From Saxidomus purpurata (taxonomy: Eukaryota; Mollusca; Bivalvia; Venerida; Veneridae): a stretch of DNA of 64,000 bases. Positions 10,910 through 24,359 of this stretch are shown piece by piece; the stretch's first letter is position 1, and each line of letters starts with the position of its first letter. The notes beneath the pieces were generated by a model. That model was not told where the DNA came from, did no database searches, and worked only from the letters and a program-made list of their open reading frames with translations. Location of the stretch: contig JAFMSR010000015.1 in the NCBI GenBank assembly GCA_022818135.1, positions 35,947,143-36,011,142 of the forward strand, written 5' to 3'. The position numbers and the translations under genes were made by a program.

Positions 10910-13900
10910 GTTATTTCTGGCACGTAACAGACTTTCACCTCGACCCGACGTACAACAAGGAGTCACTGTCTTGCGATGAAGAAAATGTTAGTGATCAGCT
11001 CGGCCCCTATGGGAACATGTGGTGTGACTCGCCATGGATTCTTATAAAAAGCAGCGTTCAAGCCATGAAAAAGATCAAACCAGATGTTGATTTTGTCCTA
11101 TGGACGGGGTAAATAGGAACATTTTATTATGTAAGGTCTACAAGAAAGAACGGTAAGTTACCAACGTCAACTATTCCGGCACACCACTTCATCAGTAAAT
11201 CAAAGGTGTTCTATTCTAAAGGCGCTCACTGTGCTAGAAAACTACACTCACTTTGTAATGTTTTTTTATTCTGTTTGTTTTGGTACAAATGAACACTTGA
11301 ATGTAAATTATTATGTGCGGAATAGTACACCAAGCTTGTACAAAATATAGCACATGTAACATTATCTATGCTTTTCAGTGACACAATCTTACACGCAGAC
11401 GTTGAAAAGCTCAACCATACCTACAACGCTGAGATTTTGGACAACACAACAGATATTCTGAAGACGTCATTTCCGAACATTCCGGTATATGCATCGTTTG
11501 GTAATCACGATGCCTACCCAACAGGACAGTTTCTGCCAAACAATACTTTACTGTACAACGAGTCACTAGCCAGGTGGCGCTCCTGGATTAACGAAGAAGC
11601 ACAAGAAGAAAACTTCAGAAACGGTATATGCTTCCGGTATACGATGATGTTTATTTCAGATGACAATTATAAAAGAAGCGTGTCTCATCGGTTTTTATCG
11701 CAGTATCTAAATAAGTCAGTAAAGGTTTAGTAGACAGATAAAGAAGACAGAATAAAAAACCATACTGTTTCCCCATTTGTGATTGAATTCAAAAGTTCTG
11801 TTGACTTAATGTAAATACTTAAGGGTTATACATATTAATAAGCATTATTTAATGTAGTAATACAGAATCAATATAAAGAGATATTTCTACGTGTTTAAAA
11901 CTAAATATAGACTTACATTCCAAGTTCATGCGAGACTTTGTAAAACATTAAGGGGTAAATCAAAGTTATTTTCTATGAACTACAGGTGCGTTTAAGTGCG
12001 ATGGTAATATAAATAACAATACTAATGTTACAGTTATTTGAAATACATGTATTAACACTTAGAAACATTAGTTTGTTGCGATGGGTCTACAGCAGAGCAC
12101 ACTAAATATTTTACTAATTTAGTAACTGTTTACTAGTTTTCATGTTTTTGTGTTTTTTTGTGTGTTTTAATGCAATAGTTTTTTTTATTTGGTGTATCTT
12201 ACCTGTCACACTCTTGGTTTCTGGCGTCAAATATAATAAATTAAAATACATTATAGATCTATTCGGTGTTTTTAACACTCTGTCTAGTCAAAGATAGTAA
12301 ATTAAAATAAGTTACAGATCTACATGTTAGGAAAGTGAATTGACTACATTTTAAGAGATCATAAGTGTTCACTAAAATTGTTACGCAACGTTTGACTTGT
12401 AAAATGTTATAACGACAACATTTTGTGTATCCTATCATGAAATAAGATGGTTTGATCGAAATTTGCTGAAATACGTTTTTACATCTGCTATATAGTGAAT
12501 TAAAAACTTACTTTTTGCCTGTTTTCACGCTGAATGTTGTAGAGATGTTTAAAGCCACTGGTTGTGCATTTCAAATGGTATATATAATATGCAATGTTTC
12601 GTACACTTAGTCTACAGTACGGAATTGCTCTTTCTGTATGTATTTTTTCCAAGGACAAACAATCAAAGTGATGCATTTAGCTTTATTCAAACCCATAGAA
12701 TTTAAGCAAATGACCAATAAAGCAGTTTCATTGCTATTTAATTCCTTAATATGCTATCATGACGTTGTGCTCTGTTATGTTCTTATCCGCTCCATTCCGC
12801 ACGGAAATCACTCAACTTTAATCCACACTTCTGCAGTGCACACCAGTACCTTTAATTCCACATTCTATTCCACAGGGGGATTCTACACTGTAAAAACTGC
12901 TTCCGGTATAAGGATTGTGGCTCTCAATACAAATATGTACTATGTGTATAACAAACAAGTACCGCAAGAGGGCGATCCTGCTGGACAGTTCGCCTGGCTA
13001 ACTAAGACACTCGAAGAGTCTAAGAAGCGAAAAGAAAAGGTACTGTGCAGCTTTTTGTGCTTTGGATAATAGGTTTGTTTTTCCATAATATACAAAAGTA
13101 TATCCCAAAGAATATATCCCCATGGCACTACTAGATATCTACGAGTGTGTATAGGAATGATTGCACAACGACTAAAGTTAAATTATATATACTAATTTAT
13201 TTTCGATTGCGAAACAAGTTCTTACAATTTAGATGACTTGCTCTCGAGACTCATTCCAGATGGAATCAGAGGCAGTGTGGAATTTTTTTCTGTCTTGCCT
13301 AAGGACAATACCGACATGGCTATGGTAGGGATCGAACCCAGGGCCCTTAGACACGGCGGATCCACAACTAACGTGAAATACTTCGATTAGGAAAAACATC
13401 ATTGAGTTACTTCCTCTTCCATGGTAGAGAAACACCCACATTGTGGAATTGTCTTTTGGATTACTTTACAAGTCAAAATGAGTACAAGTTACAACTTCTA
13501 ATCTATAAATGTTATGAATCCCAAATCCATAGCTATTATAAATATTTACAATAAATATTTTACAGGTGATAGTAACAGCCCATATCGCACCTGGTGTTAC
13601 CCCAAGCGCTGATATTCAATTCTTCACGAAGCAAAATGAAAGATTAGTGGAGATATTGAAAGACTTTGCTGACGTCATTGTTGCCATGCATTTTGGTCAT
13701 GAACATTCTGATGCATTTAAAGTCTTAAAGAATAATGAAGGTGCGTTTTTATCATTTGTTCTGTATTATATGGCAGACTTATAGAATCGATAGCCTCACA
13801 TTTAATTGACTAATTTATTTCTACCCAGAAGGGACATGCGCAGCTATTTGCAAATATCAAGTTACTACTGGATGCTAAACATATACTTAAATTAATTTTT

Positions 13901-14500
13901 AGAAACGACAATATATCACTCATAGCTAGGTTTTAAAGACAGCTTGTAAGCTACCTTTGACAGTATATGGTGTCTTTTTACATTTAAGGTGTCCCTTCTT
14001 CACCTGTGTTCCTAGCACCTTCAATAGCGACTTTAAGAGTTGGTCCGATGCATAATCCTGGGATACGATTGGTCAAGTACGACCGAGTAACCGGTATTCA
14101 TCTGGGTATCTCCCAGTATTATCTTGACCTGTTTGCTGCAAACGAGGCTGGAATGGCTGACTGGAAGCTTGAATATACCACATCAAGCGCCTACAATCTA
14201 CCGGATTTGACAGCCACAAAACTAAACGACTTGATCGAGAAAATGAAAGATCCAAATGGCACAGACTTTAAGAAATACAAGAAGTTTTACGTCGTCAGTC
14301 CACCAGAACGATTTGCCGAGGAATGTGACAGGAACTGTCATGCAGTGACTTGGTGTGCATTCACAGAATTCACATTGGACGATGTTGACGCATGCGTCAA
14401 GGAAATGATGATGTCCGGGGCGACTACAGTGGTTAGCCGTTTTTATTTGTATGGTTTATCAGCCGTATTGATATGGTTGGTGTTTTATGTAAACGTATAA
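10910..14500 (+). CDS. SMPDL3: Acid sphingomyelinase-like phosphodiesterase, SMPDL3 type (5 exons, 5' end missing)
   Basis: Predicted secreted or cell-surface metallophosphodiesterase of the SMPDL3A/B family, which hydrolyse nucleotides and related phosphoesters. Exons, all AG/GT bounded and in frame: 10910-11108, 11379-11623, 12876-13039, 13566-13740, 13989-14500. The metallophosphatase motifs appear in order: DFHLD (10930-10944), the WTG-D pair split by the first intron, GNHD (11500-11511), AHIAPG (13578-13595) and GHEH (13694-13705). The last exon carries the cysteine-rich C-terminal domain (CDRNCHAVTWC) and ends in a hydrophobic stretch (RFYLYGLSAVLIWLVFYV) right before the stop, as expected of a GPI-anchor signal like that of SMPDL3B. 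The first exon seen starts in phase 1, just before FWHVTDFHLD, so the start codon and signal peptide lie in an upstream exon that I could not recognise. Family assignment is firm; A versus B subtype is inference. Confidence 0.93.
13195..13440 (-). repeat. tRNA-derived SINE-like repeat in intron 3 of the SMPDL3-like gene
   Basis: On the minus strand a box B GGGTTCGATCCC lies in a tRNA-like context (GTGTCTAAGGGCCCTGGG before it). The right-hand end near 13195 (TTGCGAAACAAG) recurs at ~34527, so this is a dispersed family. Confidence 0.6.
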
Positions 14501-16280
14501 TAGGCGTCGTTTCGTTAGTCGAAAGGATTGAAAGTTACATATATGTGTTATACTAGATGCACTATATTTTTGAAATGAATGAACCTTTTAAAATGATCAG
14601 CATACGATCAGACCACCTGTGTGATACTATGAAAAATATAGTTGGACTTTTCTTCATGAAGATTCTAAGCAGATTTCACTGAGATTTAGTTTGGCTATAA
14701 CTATTTACCCAAACCGATACAAACACCTACTAGAAACTTTGAATGCAGTTCATTAGCTTTGCTTTGTTACTTATGCATGTAAACATTAAACTAAGATCAG
14801 AGAATATGGGGTTTTCTCAGAAAAGTCAAATGAATGACGTGAAAAGGAATACGTGTATATTGTTTGTTTTGGAAAACAACAACAGCTTCGTACTACCACG
14901 TGGGTTTGACCCAAAATTATCAATAGTTCGGAAATAGGAATGCACTGACGGGCAGGCCGACCTCTCTACTTGCACCAAACCCACCTAAGGCCTTGTTTGC
15001 ATAAGACAGGTAATATGTCATATGTTTGTATAAAAACATTAACATTTATTAGTTGTTCAGTATTTACTGGTATGACAGAGCAAGGATATTATATTTACAG
15101 GGATTTTATACATATGTATATAAGATCACTGGGCAGAGCTTAATGGATATATATATACTATTGTTTTAATTCTGCGTTTATTCACTTCGTTTGACTTTTA
15201 TTCAGTATCAAAGTATGCGCTCGTTCGTATTGTCCAGTTCCTGAACTCAGTTATATTATGTAAAAGGAAACATCACAAATCATGGGCTACACCTAGACCG
15301 TTTTATGCTGTACGCAGAATATGTTTTAACGGAGTAGGTCTGAACCTTGAACATTAAAGGAAGCTTTTTTGATGGGTCAGAAATGAGCTTCATATTCTAA
15401 TATCAGTTTGAAACTTTTATTCTACTTGTATCTCTCACCCCTTATTGCATTTTAGAGTCATTTGAAGTTCTGTTTGTACACACTCGCGTATTGTTCGTGT
15501 AAATAAAGCAAACAGGCTCTGGGTTGTTTGTTTACTTTTTCCGAATACTTTGAAGCAAAATGAAACAATGTAGTGTTCGAAGACTACCGAGGAAATCTGG
15601 AGTTTCTATAACACGTGTTGAAATTCAAACACAAAATGTCCGGTCTCCAAACATGAACGGCACTTACCTGTTCGGACTTCATTATTTCATACTTATGTTA
15701 CTCTTTATTTTCTTAGAATACCATCTACTTACGAGGTTAAAATGTCAAGAACCAGAGACTCGTGTCTTGTGTGCCGAAAGAAAAACACATTCTATTTAAC
15801 TAAAAGAAAAGGTGTGCTTTTATGTATTTTTTATACTGAATATTCAGTGAACAATACACAAACTGAAATTATTTTCCCTGGTATATATAAATATTATTCA
15901 CCATCAGATGTCGAATACGGTACAATTTATCAAAAATACGACTACCTATTATGTAAGTATTGTCAGTTGGTCAAATGCGTTTCTCGGAACAACACTCTGG
16001 ATTAATACATAAAGAACGACAATACAAGGCAAATAATAAAACGGCTATATTTTTTATGTATTTAATATTTCTCGCCAGTCGCCAGAAAGCCCTATCTGTC
16101 ACAAAGTTATGCTAATTAAGATAAAATTATTTTTTTCAACAGACTTGCCTAACAATCAATTCTAGCACCAAGCAGGTTACTGTGTACACGTTTGTGTTGA
16201 AATTTACATATGTGACAATATTTTTAATCCTGCAATATCACACTTGAGGTTGAGAGGTTATGTGGCTTTATTATATTATA
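14501..16280. other. 3' flank of the SMPDL3-like gene; one unexplained cysteine-containing frame
   Basis: Probably 3' UTR then spacer. A + strand frame at 15742-16005 has two CxxC-type pairs (CLVC, CKYC) and ends near a donor-like TTAT/GTAAGT, but no family is recognisable and no partner exon is seen. Confidence 0.35.
15502..15507 (+). promoter_or_regulatory. Polyadenylation signal, SMPDL3-like gene candidate
   Basis: AATAAA ~1 kb after the stop, followed by a GT-rich stretch (GGGTTGTTTGTTTACTTTTT). Confidence 0.3.
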
Positions 16281-17932
16281 GGTTATTGAACTTGTATGGT
16301 GAGATATTACTTGGAACGAGTTGATTTGGCGGGAACAACGAGCTTGCGAGTTGTTCCCGCCAAATCAACGAGTTTCAAGTAATATTTCACCATACAAGTT
16401 CAATAACCTTTTTATTATATACTTTCATATTGAATATGAACAAAAATGACATTCTGTTAGCAAAAAGCAATAAATGAATCTTGAAATTTCACAGACAACT
16501 AGCGTACTATTTCACCATGTACATTTTCTTTATTGCGTATTAATAGACTCGATTCAATATTGTTGTTTATACGTGACGTCATTTATTAGGAGAAACGTTG
16601 ACGTCAATTATACGGTTAGAAATTTCAGTTGCCGTCCGCCATCTTGTTTTGAAAAACGCAAGACTTTTCCTACGGATGCAGGTTTGTACTTTGAAATGTG
16701 AATACATCAACTTGATGTACGTTCCTAAAAATGTATTCTCTTTCTAATGATTACATGCAAAACATCATTCCTTTTGTTTATCAATACTTGGCTGAAATAC
16801 GTACCAGTAACTTTCGTAACCAGAACTGGTATTGCGTGCTCTAAAAAATTCGAACCTTTTTAAAAATGAAACTCTTTTACGACTACTTGGAAACGATTGA
16901 AGTTTCGTTTTTATTTTCAGAACGTAGTTTATTTAATTGTAAAAAAAGGTCACACTTCGACATATAAACCTCAGTAAAACGATGTTTGCAAACAAATAAA
17001 ATAGTCCGTACAGCTGATCGCTAGGACCGCCCCCTTGTCAACGTTCAGTATCATTCCTTGCCAACGTGCAGTACCGTAGAATACTGAACGAACTCTCTAA
17101 GGCAAAGTGAACGGGGCAATATGAAAGTATATAATAAACTTTCATATTTTTTAGGGCACGCAACACCAGTTCTGGTTACGAAAGTTACTGGTACGTAGTT
17201 CAGCCAAGTATTGATAAACAAAAGGAATGATGTTTTGCATGTAGTCATAAGAAGGAAAAAACATTTTTAGGAACGTACATCAAGTTGATGTATTCACATT
17301 TCAAAGTACAAACCTGCATCCGTAGGAAAAGTCTTGCCGGTTTAAGCTCCCCAGTGGTGTTTTTGCCACTGACCGTTCCAAGGCGGTGCCCCACTGTGTT
17401 CCTTTAATTGTTCGTTTTGTCCTCGTGTGTTTGCTTTGTGTGCTAGTGTGTGTTGGTAGTGTATGTGTGTGTGTGTGTACATGATTGTGTGTGTGTGTGT
17501 GTGTGTGTGCGTGTGTGTGTGTGTGTGTTGGTGGTGTGCACTTCTGGGTGCTGTGGGGTTCGTTTTGGGGAGGCTGCGTTTTTGGTACGTGGCATTCCCT
17601 GTTTGATATTATTTTTGTTTTTTTGCGTTTTTCAAAACAAGATGGCGGACGGCAACTGAAATTTCTAACCGTATAATTGACGTCAACGTTTCTCCTAATA
17701 AATGACGTCACGTATAAACAACAATATTGAATCGAGTCTATTAATACGCAAAAAGGAAATTCACATGGTGAAATAGTACGCTAGTTGTCTGTGAAATTTC
17801 AAGATTCATTTATTGTTTTTTGCTAACAGAATGTCATTTTTGTTCATATTCAATATGAAAGTATATAATAAAAAGGTTATTGAACGTGTATGGCGAAATA
17901 TTACTTGATTTCACCATACAAGTTCAATAACC
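16281..17932. mobile_element. Long-inverted-repeat (foldback) element with nested SINE
   Basis: The left arm (16281 to ~16850) is the reverse complement of the right arm (~17150-17932) over more than 500 bp, with a ~300-bp spacer. Outer ends are GGTTATTGAACTTG and CAAGTTCAATAACC, flanked by TA-rich sequence. The first 130 bp of the left arm (16281-16410) is itself a near-perfect hairpin around GGCGGGAACAACGAGCTTG. The matching part of the right arm (17874-17932) has lost the hairpin middle. The right arm is interrupted at 17338-17624 by a SINE-like repeat. No transposase is visible. Confidence 0.85.
17338..17624 (+). mobile_element. SINE-like repeat, copy 1 (inside foldback arm)
   Basis: Starts CCGGTTTAAGCTCC, passes through a (TG)n tract and GGTGGTGTGCACTTCTGGG, and ends GGTACGTGGCATTCCCTG then ATATTATTTTTG plus a T run. 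The other arm of the host element lacks it, so the limits are defined to within a few bases; a short TGC-type duplication may flank it. Confidence 0.8.
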
Positions 17933-18629
17933 TATATTCTAATATGCCTACGGTATATTTCTATAGTCAATTCGAGTGCATTAATATGATTAAAGCACTC
18001 GGAAAAATAGGCGGAGTTTCGGACATGGAAGTAGCTCTTTCCGGCTATTCTAATTTACTCCCGCGCAAAAATAAAATATAGAAATGGAAATAATATCAGT
18101 ATAAATACACGAGTCGCATGAAAAAGATTTGTTTAAGAACCTTAATATTATTTTTGATTGCATCAAGTAAGCCTTAGAATACCCTCACCTTGTTTTCCTT
18201 AAAAAAGCCAAGAAATTCAGGATTAACAGTCATACAATGTTTTGATTCCGGGAGACAAAACTATGAATGAAAACGTTTACGTCATCACACTGACGTCATT
18301 ACTCCACGTTAAAACGTTGTACGGTTCAAATTAACGGTACGCATTTAAATCGATTGGCTGCTTTGTAAGGTTCTGAATCTGACGTCTTCTGCATAATGTC
18401 CATGAGGTATTTCTTTTTATATTTTATGTATTAGATGATTAAAATAAAATAAATAAGTTTGTATAATAAACATTATGTAGTTATGTTTGGTATCTTGAAT
18501 GGTTGCCCGAATAGGGGAGTGAATTCCAACAGCTACTACTTATGCTGTTTTACACATTACCGCCGAACTGAAAAAAGGTCCGTAGTAGTTACGATAGTTT
18601 TCAAAAAATCGGCTTCTAAGAATCGAAAT

Positions 18630-18789
18630 AATCTATGTCTTGGAGTGCTTTATCGAAATTGAAGCATTTCCCGTCGGTAATGTGCCTGCGTAATAATTCA
18701 CTCGGGCTTCGCCCTCGTGAATTATTCCGCCAGGCACATCACCTCCGGTGAATGCTTCAATTTCGATAAAGCACTCCAAGCCATAGATT
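18630..18789. repeat. 160-bp palindromic hairpin, MITE-like
   Basis: Left arm TGGAGTGCTTTATCGAAATT is mirrored by AATTTCGATAAAGCACTCCA. The centre is CGGGCTTCGCCCTCG. Near-perfect pairing over ~70 bp per arm. Confidence 0.82.
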
Positions 18790-19279
18790 ATTTCTTAAAT
18801 ATTTCTTGCCCGCTTTGTATAGCTTAAACTTTTTGAGTGGTTTTAAAACTACTTGACACAAATTAACACCATATCAAGACAATGCGCGTAGCACATGCTT
18901 TAGCGTGCTCGTTTCATGGAGAAGCTCAGACCTCGGGTTGAAAAGCCATGTTGCTCTATTTCATGACCGCTGTCTCTTTTGAACGTGCATGATGTGGAAA
19001 TTACTTTGCACGACATGGCAGAAATTAGCCACCATACCTTCGTGACGATAAATTTGACCATGGATGTCAATGACATGTATATTTTCCCAACATATTAGAA
19101 AATGAGACCAAGAAATATCCATGTAGAAGCAATGTTTTGATAATGTCCATATCAATGAAAATTAAAGACAAAATTGTAAACCTGCTTTTACCATAATCAG
19201 CTTTAGGGTTAACAAATGTTACATGCATATTATAGTCAGATAATGTTGTTTAATGGAACTGTTACGACTTTGTTGGAAA

Positions 19280-19655
19280 TTCAATCTCATGTTAAGTCCA
19301 TCTCATTCAGGTCAAAAGAATACCCCCAACTTCCATTTCATGGTCGAATATCGTTTGTGAAAATATAAGGGAAGCTACTGCATTTTCATTAAAGTGATGT
19401 GTCACATGGGTTACTTCCCTTTTCTGTTCTGTACTTGAACAGTGATATGCTGAGGTCGTTTATGGTCATCCATTTTGCAAATGCGCATCCTCTCAGCAAT
19501 GCTATGGTTCTTTTTGCGATGGATTTTCAATGGCAACCTTTTGAAAAAGTTCAAAGATATCATGCATATCTTAATAACTTTCAATAAGATATATCAGAAA
19601 GTAAAACTGTAGTCAAGTGAGCTTTAAAGGGTCATCATGACCCTCTTGTTTCATA
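19280..19655 (+). repeat. Non-autonomous element 3' end, Helitron-like hairpin
   Basis: Ends with the hairpin AAGGGTCATCATGACCCT followed by CTTGTTTC, the end shared with other repeats here. The upstream limit is uncertain; the body is non-coding. Confidence 0.45.
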
Positions 19656-21042
19656 TTACTATAGATATATGTATTGAATATGCATCTAAATACAAATCTA
19701 AATGCAAATAATTAAAGAGATTGGATGTTTGATTGAATCTGGGTTTTACTATTGTCGAAATACAGCTATTTTCTACATTAATTCGTTAAAATTTATGCTA
19801 AATTGTAGTATCAGTGCAGTAATGTGTAACGTATTCCGTAAAAAGAAGAAAGTAAATAAAATATAGAAGTGACACTAGACGCAAAGTTTAATGATGCCAA
19901 AAAATCTAAACAAAAAGGAAAATCTACATAACTGGAAATTTTGTCACTAAAAACATACTGAATATTATACAGCTGTTGGTCATTAAGCTAATATTGCCAA
20001 TCGCTTTTCAAATGTGATCAAATAAAAAGAATTAAGTAATTTAAATTTCTGTTTAAATTATTCAATATAACGACATTCTAACAGCATGTGCACACACATT
20101 TCTAACCAACGATACATTATACAAATATAATGAAAAAAAACAACAACACAATTTCTTAAGCTTTATCAAAAGATGATACTGAAGCAAAACAAGAAGTAAC
20201 ATTTGAATATTTTATTTACTCTTAACATCCGGATTTACACGTTGTACAACAAAATCTATTACATTATGTATGACCTTCACACTGATAGCGCTGGCAGATA
20301 TTTTGCATAGATATAAATACATTATCGGGAAAAAGCTAATTTACAGGCACTGTTGTCCTCCTTCAACGTTGTGTTTATTTTGGCAAGTTGGACTGTTATT
20401 GTATGTTTGTTGTACATGCAGTTAAATGAAAACAAATTTTTTCTTCTCTGTTGGATACATACTACGGGAATGTCAGATAGCAGTATGGAAGGTAATGAAT
20501 AGTGAGTGCATGTCATCGTTAGGCTGTTAACTTCAGCCAAAATTCTCTGTTGTAATTGCGTCGTGTGTTGCACTAGTACATGAAAAATGTACAGTGCAGT
20601 TTTGTAAACAGTCGACTGTTGCCAGCAAGTCACTTAATCTTTAAAATGTTTTATGCGGAAATAACACATGCTACAGAATCGACACTACTGTATACTTAAC
20701 ACCTTTCAAGACAACCTTTCAAGAAAACCCCTCCCTAGTTCTGCTTTCGCCTGAACGTATAACTCCTTCTTTGCATGGAAAAGAATTGTAATGTAATTAA
20801 GTTGTTTCAGCGGTAGGTATAACACTAATTGTCTGACTGTTTTAGCACTACGCGGCTTTAACACTTTGAAGTGTAGTTTAATTGAAGGAAGTCATGGAAA
20901 TTTAATACATCTTGGAATTTATATTAACACTTTGGATAAAATGAAATGCATAACGAAACAATATACAGTTAATATTTCAAGACACTGTTAACAGTTCCGA
21001 TACTCAGTCACTCTTTTTATAATTCACACCATGTCATTATTG

Positions 21043-21063
21043 CGGGCCGCAGCAGCGGCCCGC
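21043..21063. repeat. GC-rich hairpin
   Basis: GCGGGCCGC, a short loop, then GCGGCCCGC: perfect 9-bp stem in otherwise AT-rich DNA. Confidence 0.6.
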
Positions 21064-21789
21064 TATATTTAATACGTGGTTGGAAAATGTAACATGTGAG
21101 TGAAGTAATGTATAGTTCTTTGAACAAATTGTTATGAAAATCATCTAGGAAGTTACAATAAAGATTGGGTTAAACCACTGTTCATTGTGTAGCTTTAAAA
21201 TTGTCAAACAATTGATATTTCTATCTTTTATCCATGTAAAACGTCAAATTATTTTATATGCTTATGTTACGTCTAATAAGTAGTGAAAAGTTTTTATTGT
21301 TCGGCCAGTATAAAAACCGATATCGGTCAAACATGCCGGTATATTCCGGTATCGGGTAAAGTGGGTCCATTACGTTACTATTACTCGATTTTTATAGTTT
21401 AAAATTTACAATTACACTTCATTTGTTTTTGAATGGAAGTATCATTGTACAGTTTAAATCAGACATGTCATGTTAGAGCAATAAAGTGAAAGGTAGCCAA
21501 AGTTTACGAACAGGTCGGGATGCACTTTCTATATTTATGAGACTGGTTTACATTTCGTGTTATTAGACTGGTCTACAGGTAGCCGAAGTTATTAACTAAT
21601 TGGTCGGTAACGAGACTTTTAGTAATCGTGAAAATATCCGTTCTTTAGTTTACAAACATTTTGACTGCAAACGATTTTATGAGGATAGAGGCAGGAATAG
21701 TATTGTACATTCTGAGAATCACCTTAATGGAACATAGCGTAGAAAATATTATGATATTGCTGCGTTAACTTTGTTTTAATTAACGTTAA

Positions 21790-21851
21790 ATGAAAATAGG
21801 GATTTTTTATTTTTTATAAAAAAAAAAAGGAAAGAAAAAAAAATTTTTTTT

Positions 21852-21891
<40 letters not shown>

Positions 21892-21895
21892 TAAA
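21790..21895. repeat. A/T homopolymer tract
   Basis: A-rich then an uninterrupted T run of roughly 35-40 bases. Likely sequence-length uncertainty here; small open frames across it are artefacts. Confidence 0.85.
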
Positions 21896-23296
21896 TTATA
21901 CACTGGAAATGAGAAATAGTTACTAAATTGTAAATGCACAAATTTATTCTGTCTCTGTTATAAAGTCTGTAAAGTTTATTTGCATCTCCCATTTCAAAAT
22001 ATTTACATGAAAGCTTTGTTTCTAGGCCCGCTGTGATACGTAGTATCACAGTTTTTCTTGTTGTGTTTCTTACCTATAACTAACTGCTATCTGGCATTCA
22101 CGTAGAGGCAAACTGAGTCAATCACACCCTAGATCTAATTGGTCACCGTGATTGACCTACTTTTTGGCAACCAATCAAATTTAATATTTTGCAAAAACTG
22201 GCTGGAAATTACAGTCAGGTAAATCTCTCCTTTTTTGGACACAGAAAACACTTTTGATAGGTATAGGCATAACGGGAGACATACCGAAGTCTCATCCACA
22301 AATACAAGCTAATATAGTTGCTCTCATGGACGGACCTTTATAAAATTTGCTTCAAAATTCACGTGGAGGTCATCTCCCGTTACAATTCGAACTCTACTTG
22401 TAACGGGAGATGACATCTCAGTTGGAATTGAGTGTGTAAAACCTTTCGAGACAACCTTTCAAGAAAACCCCTCCCTAGTTCGTCTGAACGTAGAAATCTT
22501 ACTTTGCCTGGAAAATAATGTCCGTTCAGTCACAGTATGCATGTCAAGAGAAATAAATTCTTTAAACTCTTAATTTAAAGAAATTTTTATTACATTTGTT
22601 CTTTTCATAAATATAAATAGTTTTGGATGTTTGAAACAGATAGATCTATGTTTATGTTTTAAATTTTGACTATTATTGTATTGTTAAATTCTATTTCATG
22701 AATCCCTGAGTGTTTGTTGGGTATGTGTTTAAAACTGATTGATGCATGTGCCTTTTTTCTCTTTTCTTATTTTGTTGTTTCATTTTCTGTTTGAAGGTCA
22801 CATTGTAAACAAGTGTAATGTGTTTACAGTCACTTAAGGTGCCTACCTTCTTCAAATAAAGAATTGATCATCATCATTATTATTATATAAGAAGTCTTTG
22901 TCGCGTAATATGTACACTTGTTACACTTGTAAGGTTTTGGAACGGAACTTGTTTCGACTTACCACCGTGTTAATGTTCCCGTTGTTGCTGTTGTTTTAAA
23001 GCGGTGACTGAATTACTAAGTTGACATTTTAACGCATGTAATTGAACATTACTCCTTGATCAGTCCGCTTGAAAACGTCTTGAAGTATTGTAAGATTACT
23101 TGTATCGCATTCATTTGCGTGGATATGTATGTAAGAATTTGTTCATCAAAGAGCAGTTGTCTTTCTCTATATACACTTATATTGTTAAGGTAGTTCACTA
23201 CACTTTTGAGATTTAAGATTACTTATTATGTCTTATGTAAAAAATAATGTTTTTGGCAACAGGAGTTTTGCCATGGAGAACCGGAGGGGATAGGGG

Positions 23297-23298
<2 letters not shown>

Positions 23299-23338
<40 letters not shown>

Positions 23339-23350
23339 TGGGGGGGGGTA
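23299..23350. repeat. (TG)n microsatellite with flanking G runs
   Basis: About 19 TG units between two poly-G stretches. Simple repeat. Confidence 0.9.
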
Positions 23351-24359
23351 ATGTAATACCCTGGCACCTTACCATGTTTTCTTTTGTTCTGTCTATCTTC
23401 GGCTACTTTCGGTTTGTATTGCAGGTATTTACTGGCGACACCACATATAGTTGGCTGTTGCCCTTGTTAAATAACACAATTCAACAATCAAAACTTTAAG
23501 TAATTGTGCCAGTATTTTCCTATCTTCCGGGATTCTTGTCTGATTTTCCTGGGTTTTCCAAGGCAGAACCTTGTTTATGTAATCATTTTTCACGACATGT
23601 CTGTAAATCTGTCTGTTCCGTTTGATGCATTTAAATATCTGAATTTTCGAGTCGTATGCATCAAATCCACCTTTAAACATAATACTATGTAATAATTCAC
23701 TACTGTTGTTTGTCATACAACCGTATTTCCATGAATAATCTTCGTATTTACTGTATTTTATATATGAGAGTACATGCTGTACAGTAGTTGTCGGCCATAT
23801 TGATTTTCATGTTGAATAGTCGCCTAGCAACTGTGCAGCCTCTGTGTTTAATTTAAAGTTTAGCTTTCTGACGTTACGGTAGCTAAATTTTTTTTCACTC
23901 ATCTAACTTCTCGTAAATGTAAATTTGAGGTCATTATTGTTACTTCTTTGTAGTTATAACGTTTACAGCATTTAAGCCTAGTATTTATTAGTGTTTAGAC
24001 TGCAGGTACTTGTTCCCACAGTGAGGGAGGGGAATTTCGCTCTTTTTTCTGTGGAACGTTCTTGACGTGAATTTCGCCGGTCACAGCGTGAATTCAAACG
24101 ATGCAGCCGTGAAGTCGCACGAATGCACCATTGACGTACACAGTCAATTGTTGACAGGCCGTTTAGTATATCCTTTATAAGGTCAGTTTTAGCACTGGTT
24201 ATTTTTCGAATCTACATTCAACAAACATTTTGAAATACACTTTTAAGAGACAGCAAAATCTAAACAGTGTGCATATTATGTTTGGCTAGATAGCACCATT
24301 TCTAGCTTTAAATATTTGTCTCAAGATATTTAAAGTAGTTAAAAAAAAAAAGTGGCGAC

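Larger units (their letters stand above)
20700..22530 (+). repeat. Direct repeat pair flanking ~1.7 kb (20700-20780 and 22438-22530)
   Basis: Both segments read ACAACCTTTCAAGAAAACCC then CTCCCTAGTTC, CTGAACGTA and a TTTGCATGGAAAA or TTTGCCTGGAAAA stretch. The interval holds a GC hairpin (21043), a long T homopolymer (21848-21885) and a palindrome around GTAACGGGAGATGACATCTC (~22372-22425). No gene is seen. Confidence 0.6.

Noticed and set aside
15742..16005. Frame with CxxC pairs suggesting a zinc-binding protein
   Set aside because: Two CxxC pairs alone in an isolated 87-codon frame are weak; no homologous family or partner exon was recognised.
17301..17711. Histidine/threonine-rich open frames on the minus strand, also near 61275-61574, 63217-63540 and 53803-53991
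   Set aside because: They are translations of the CA/TG tract inside the SINE-like repeat and recur wherever it inserted.
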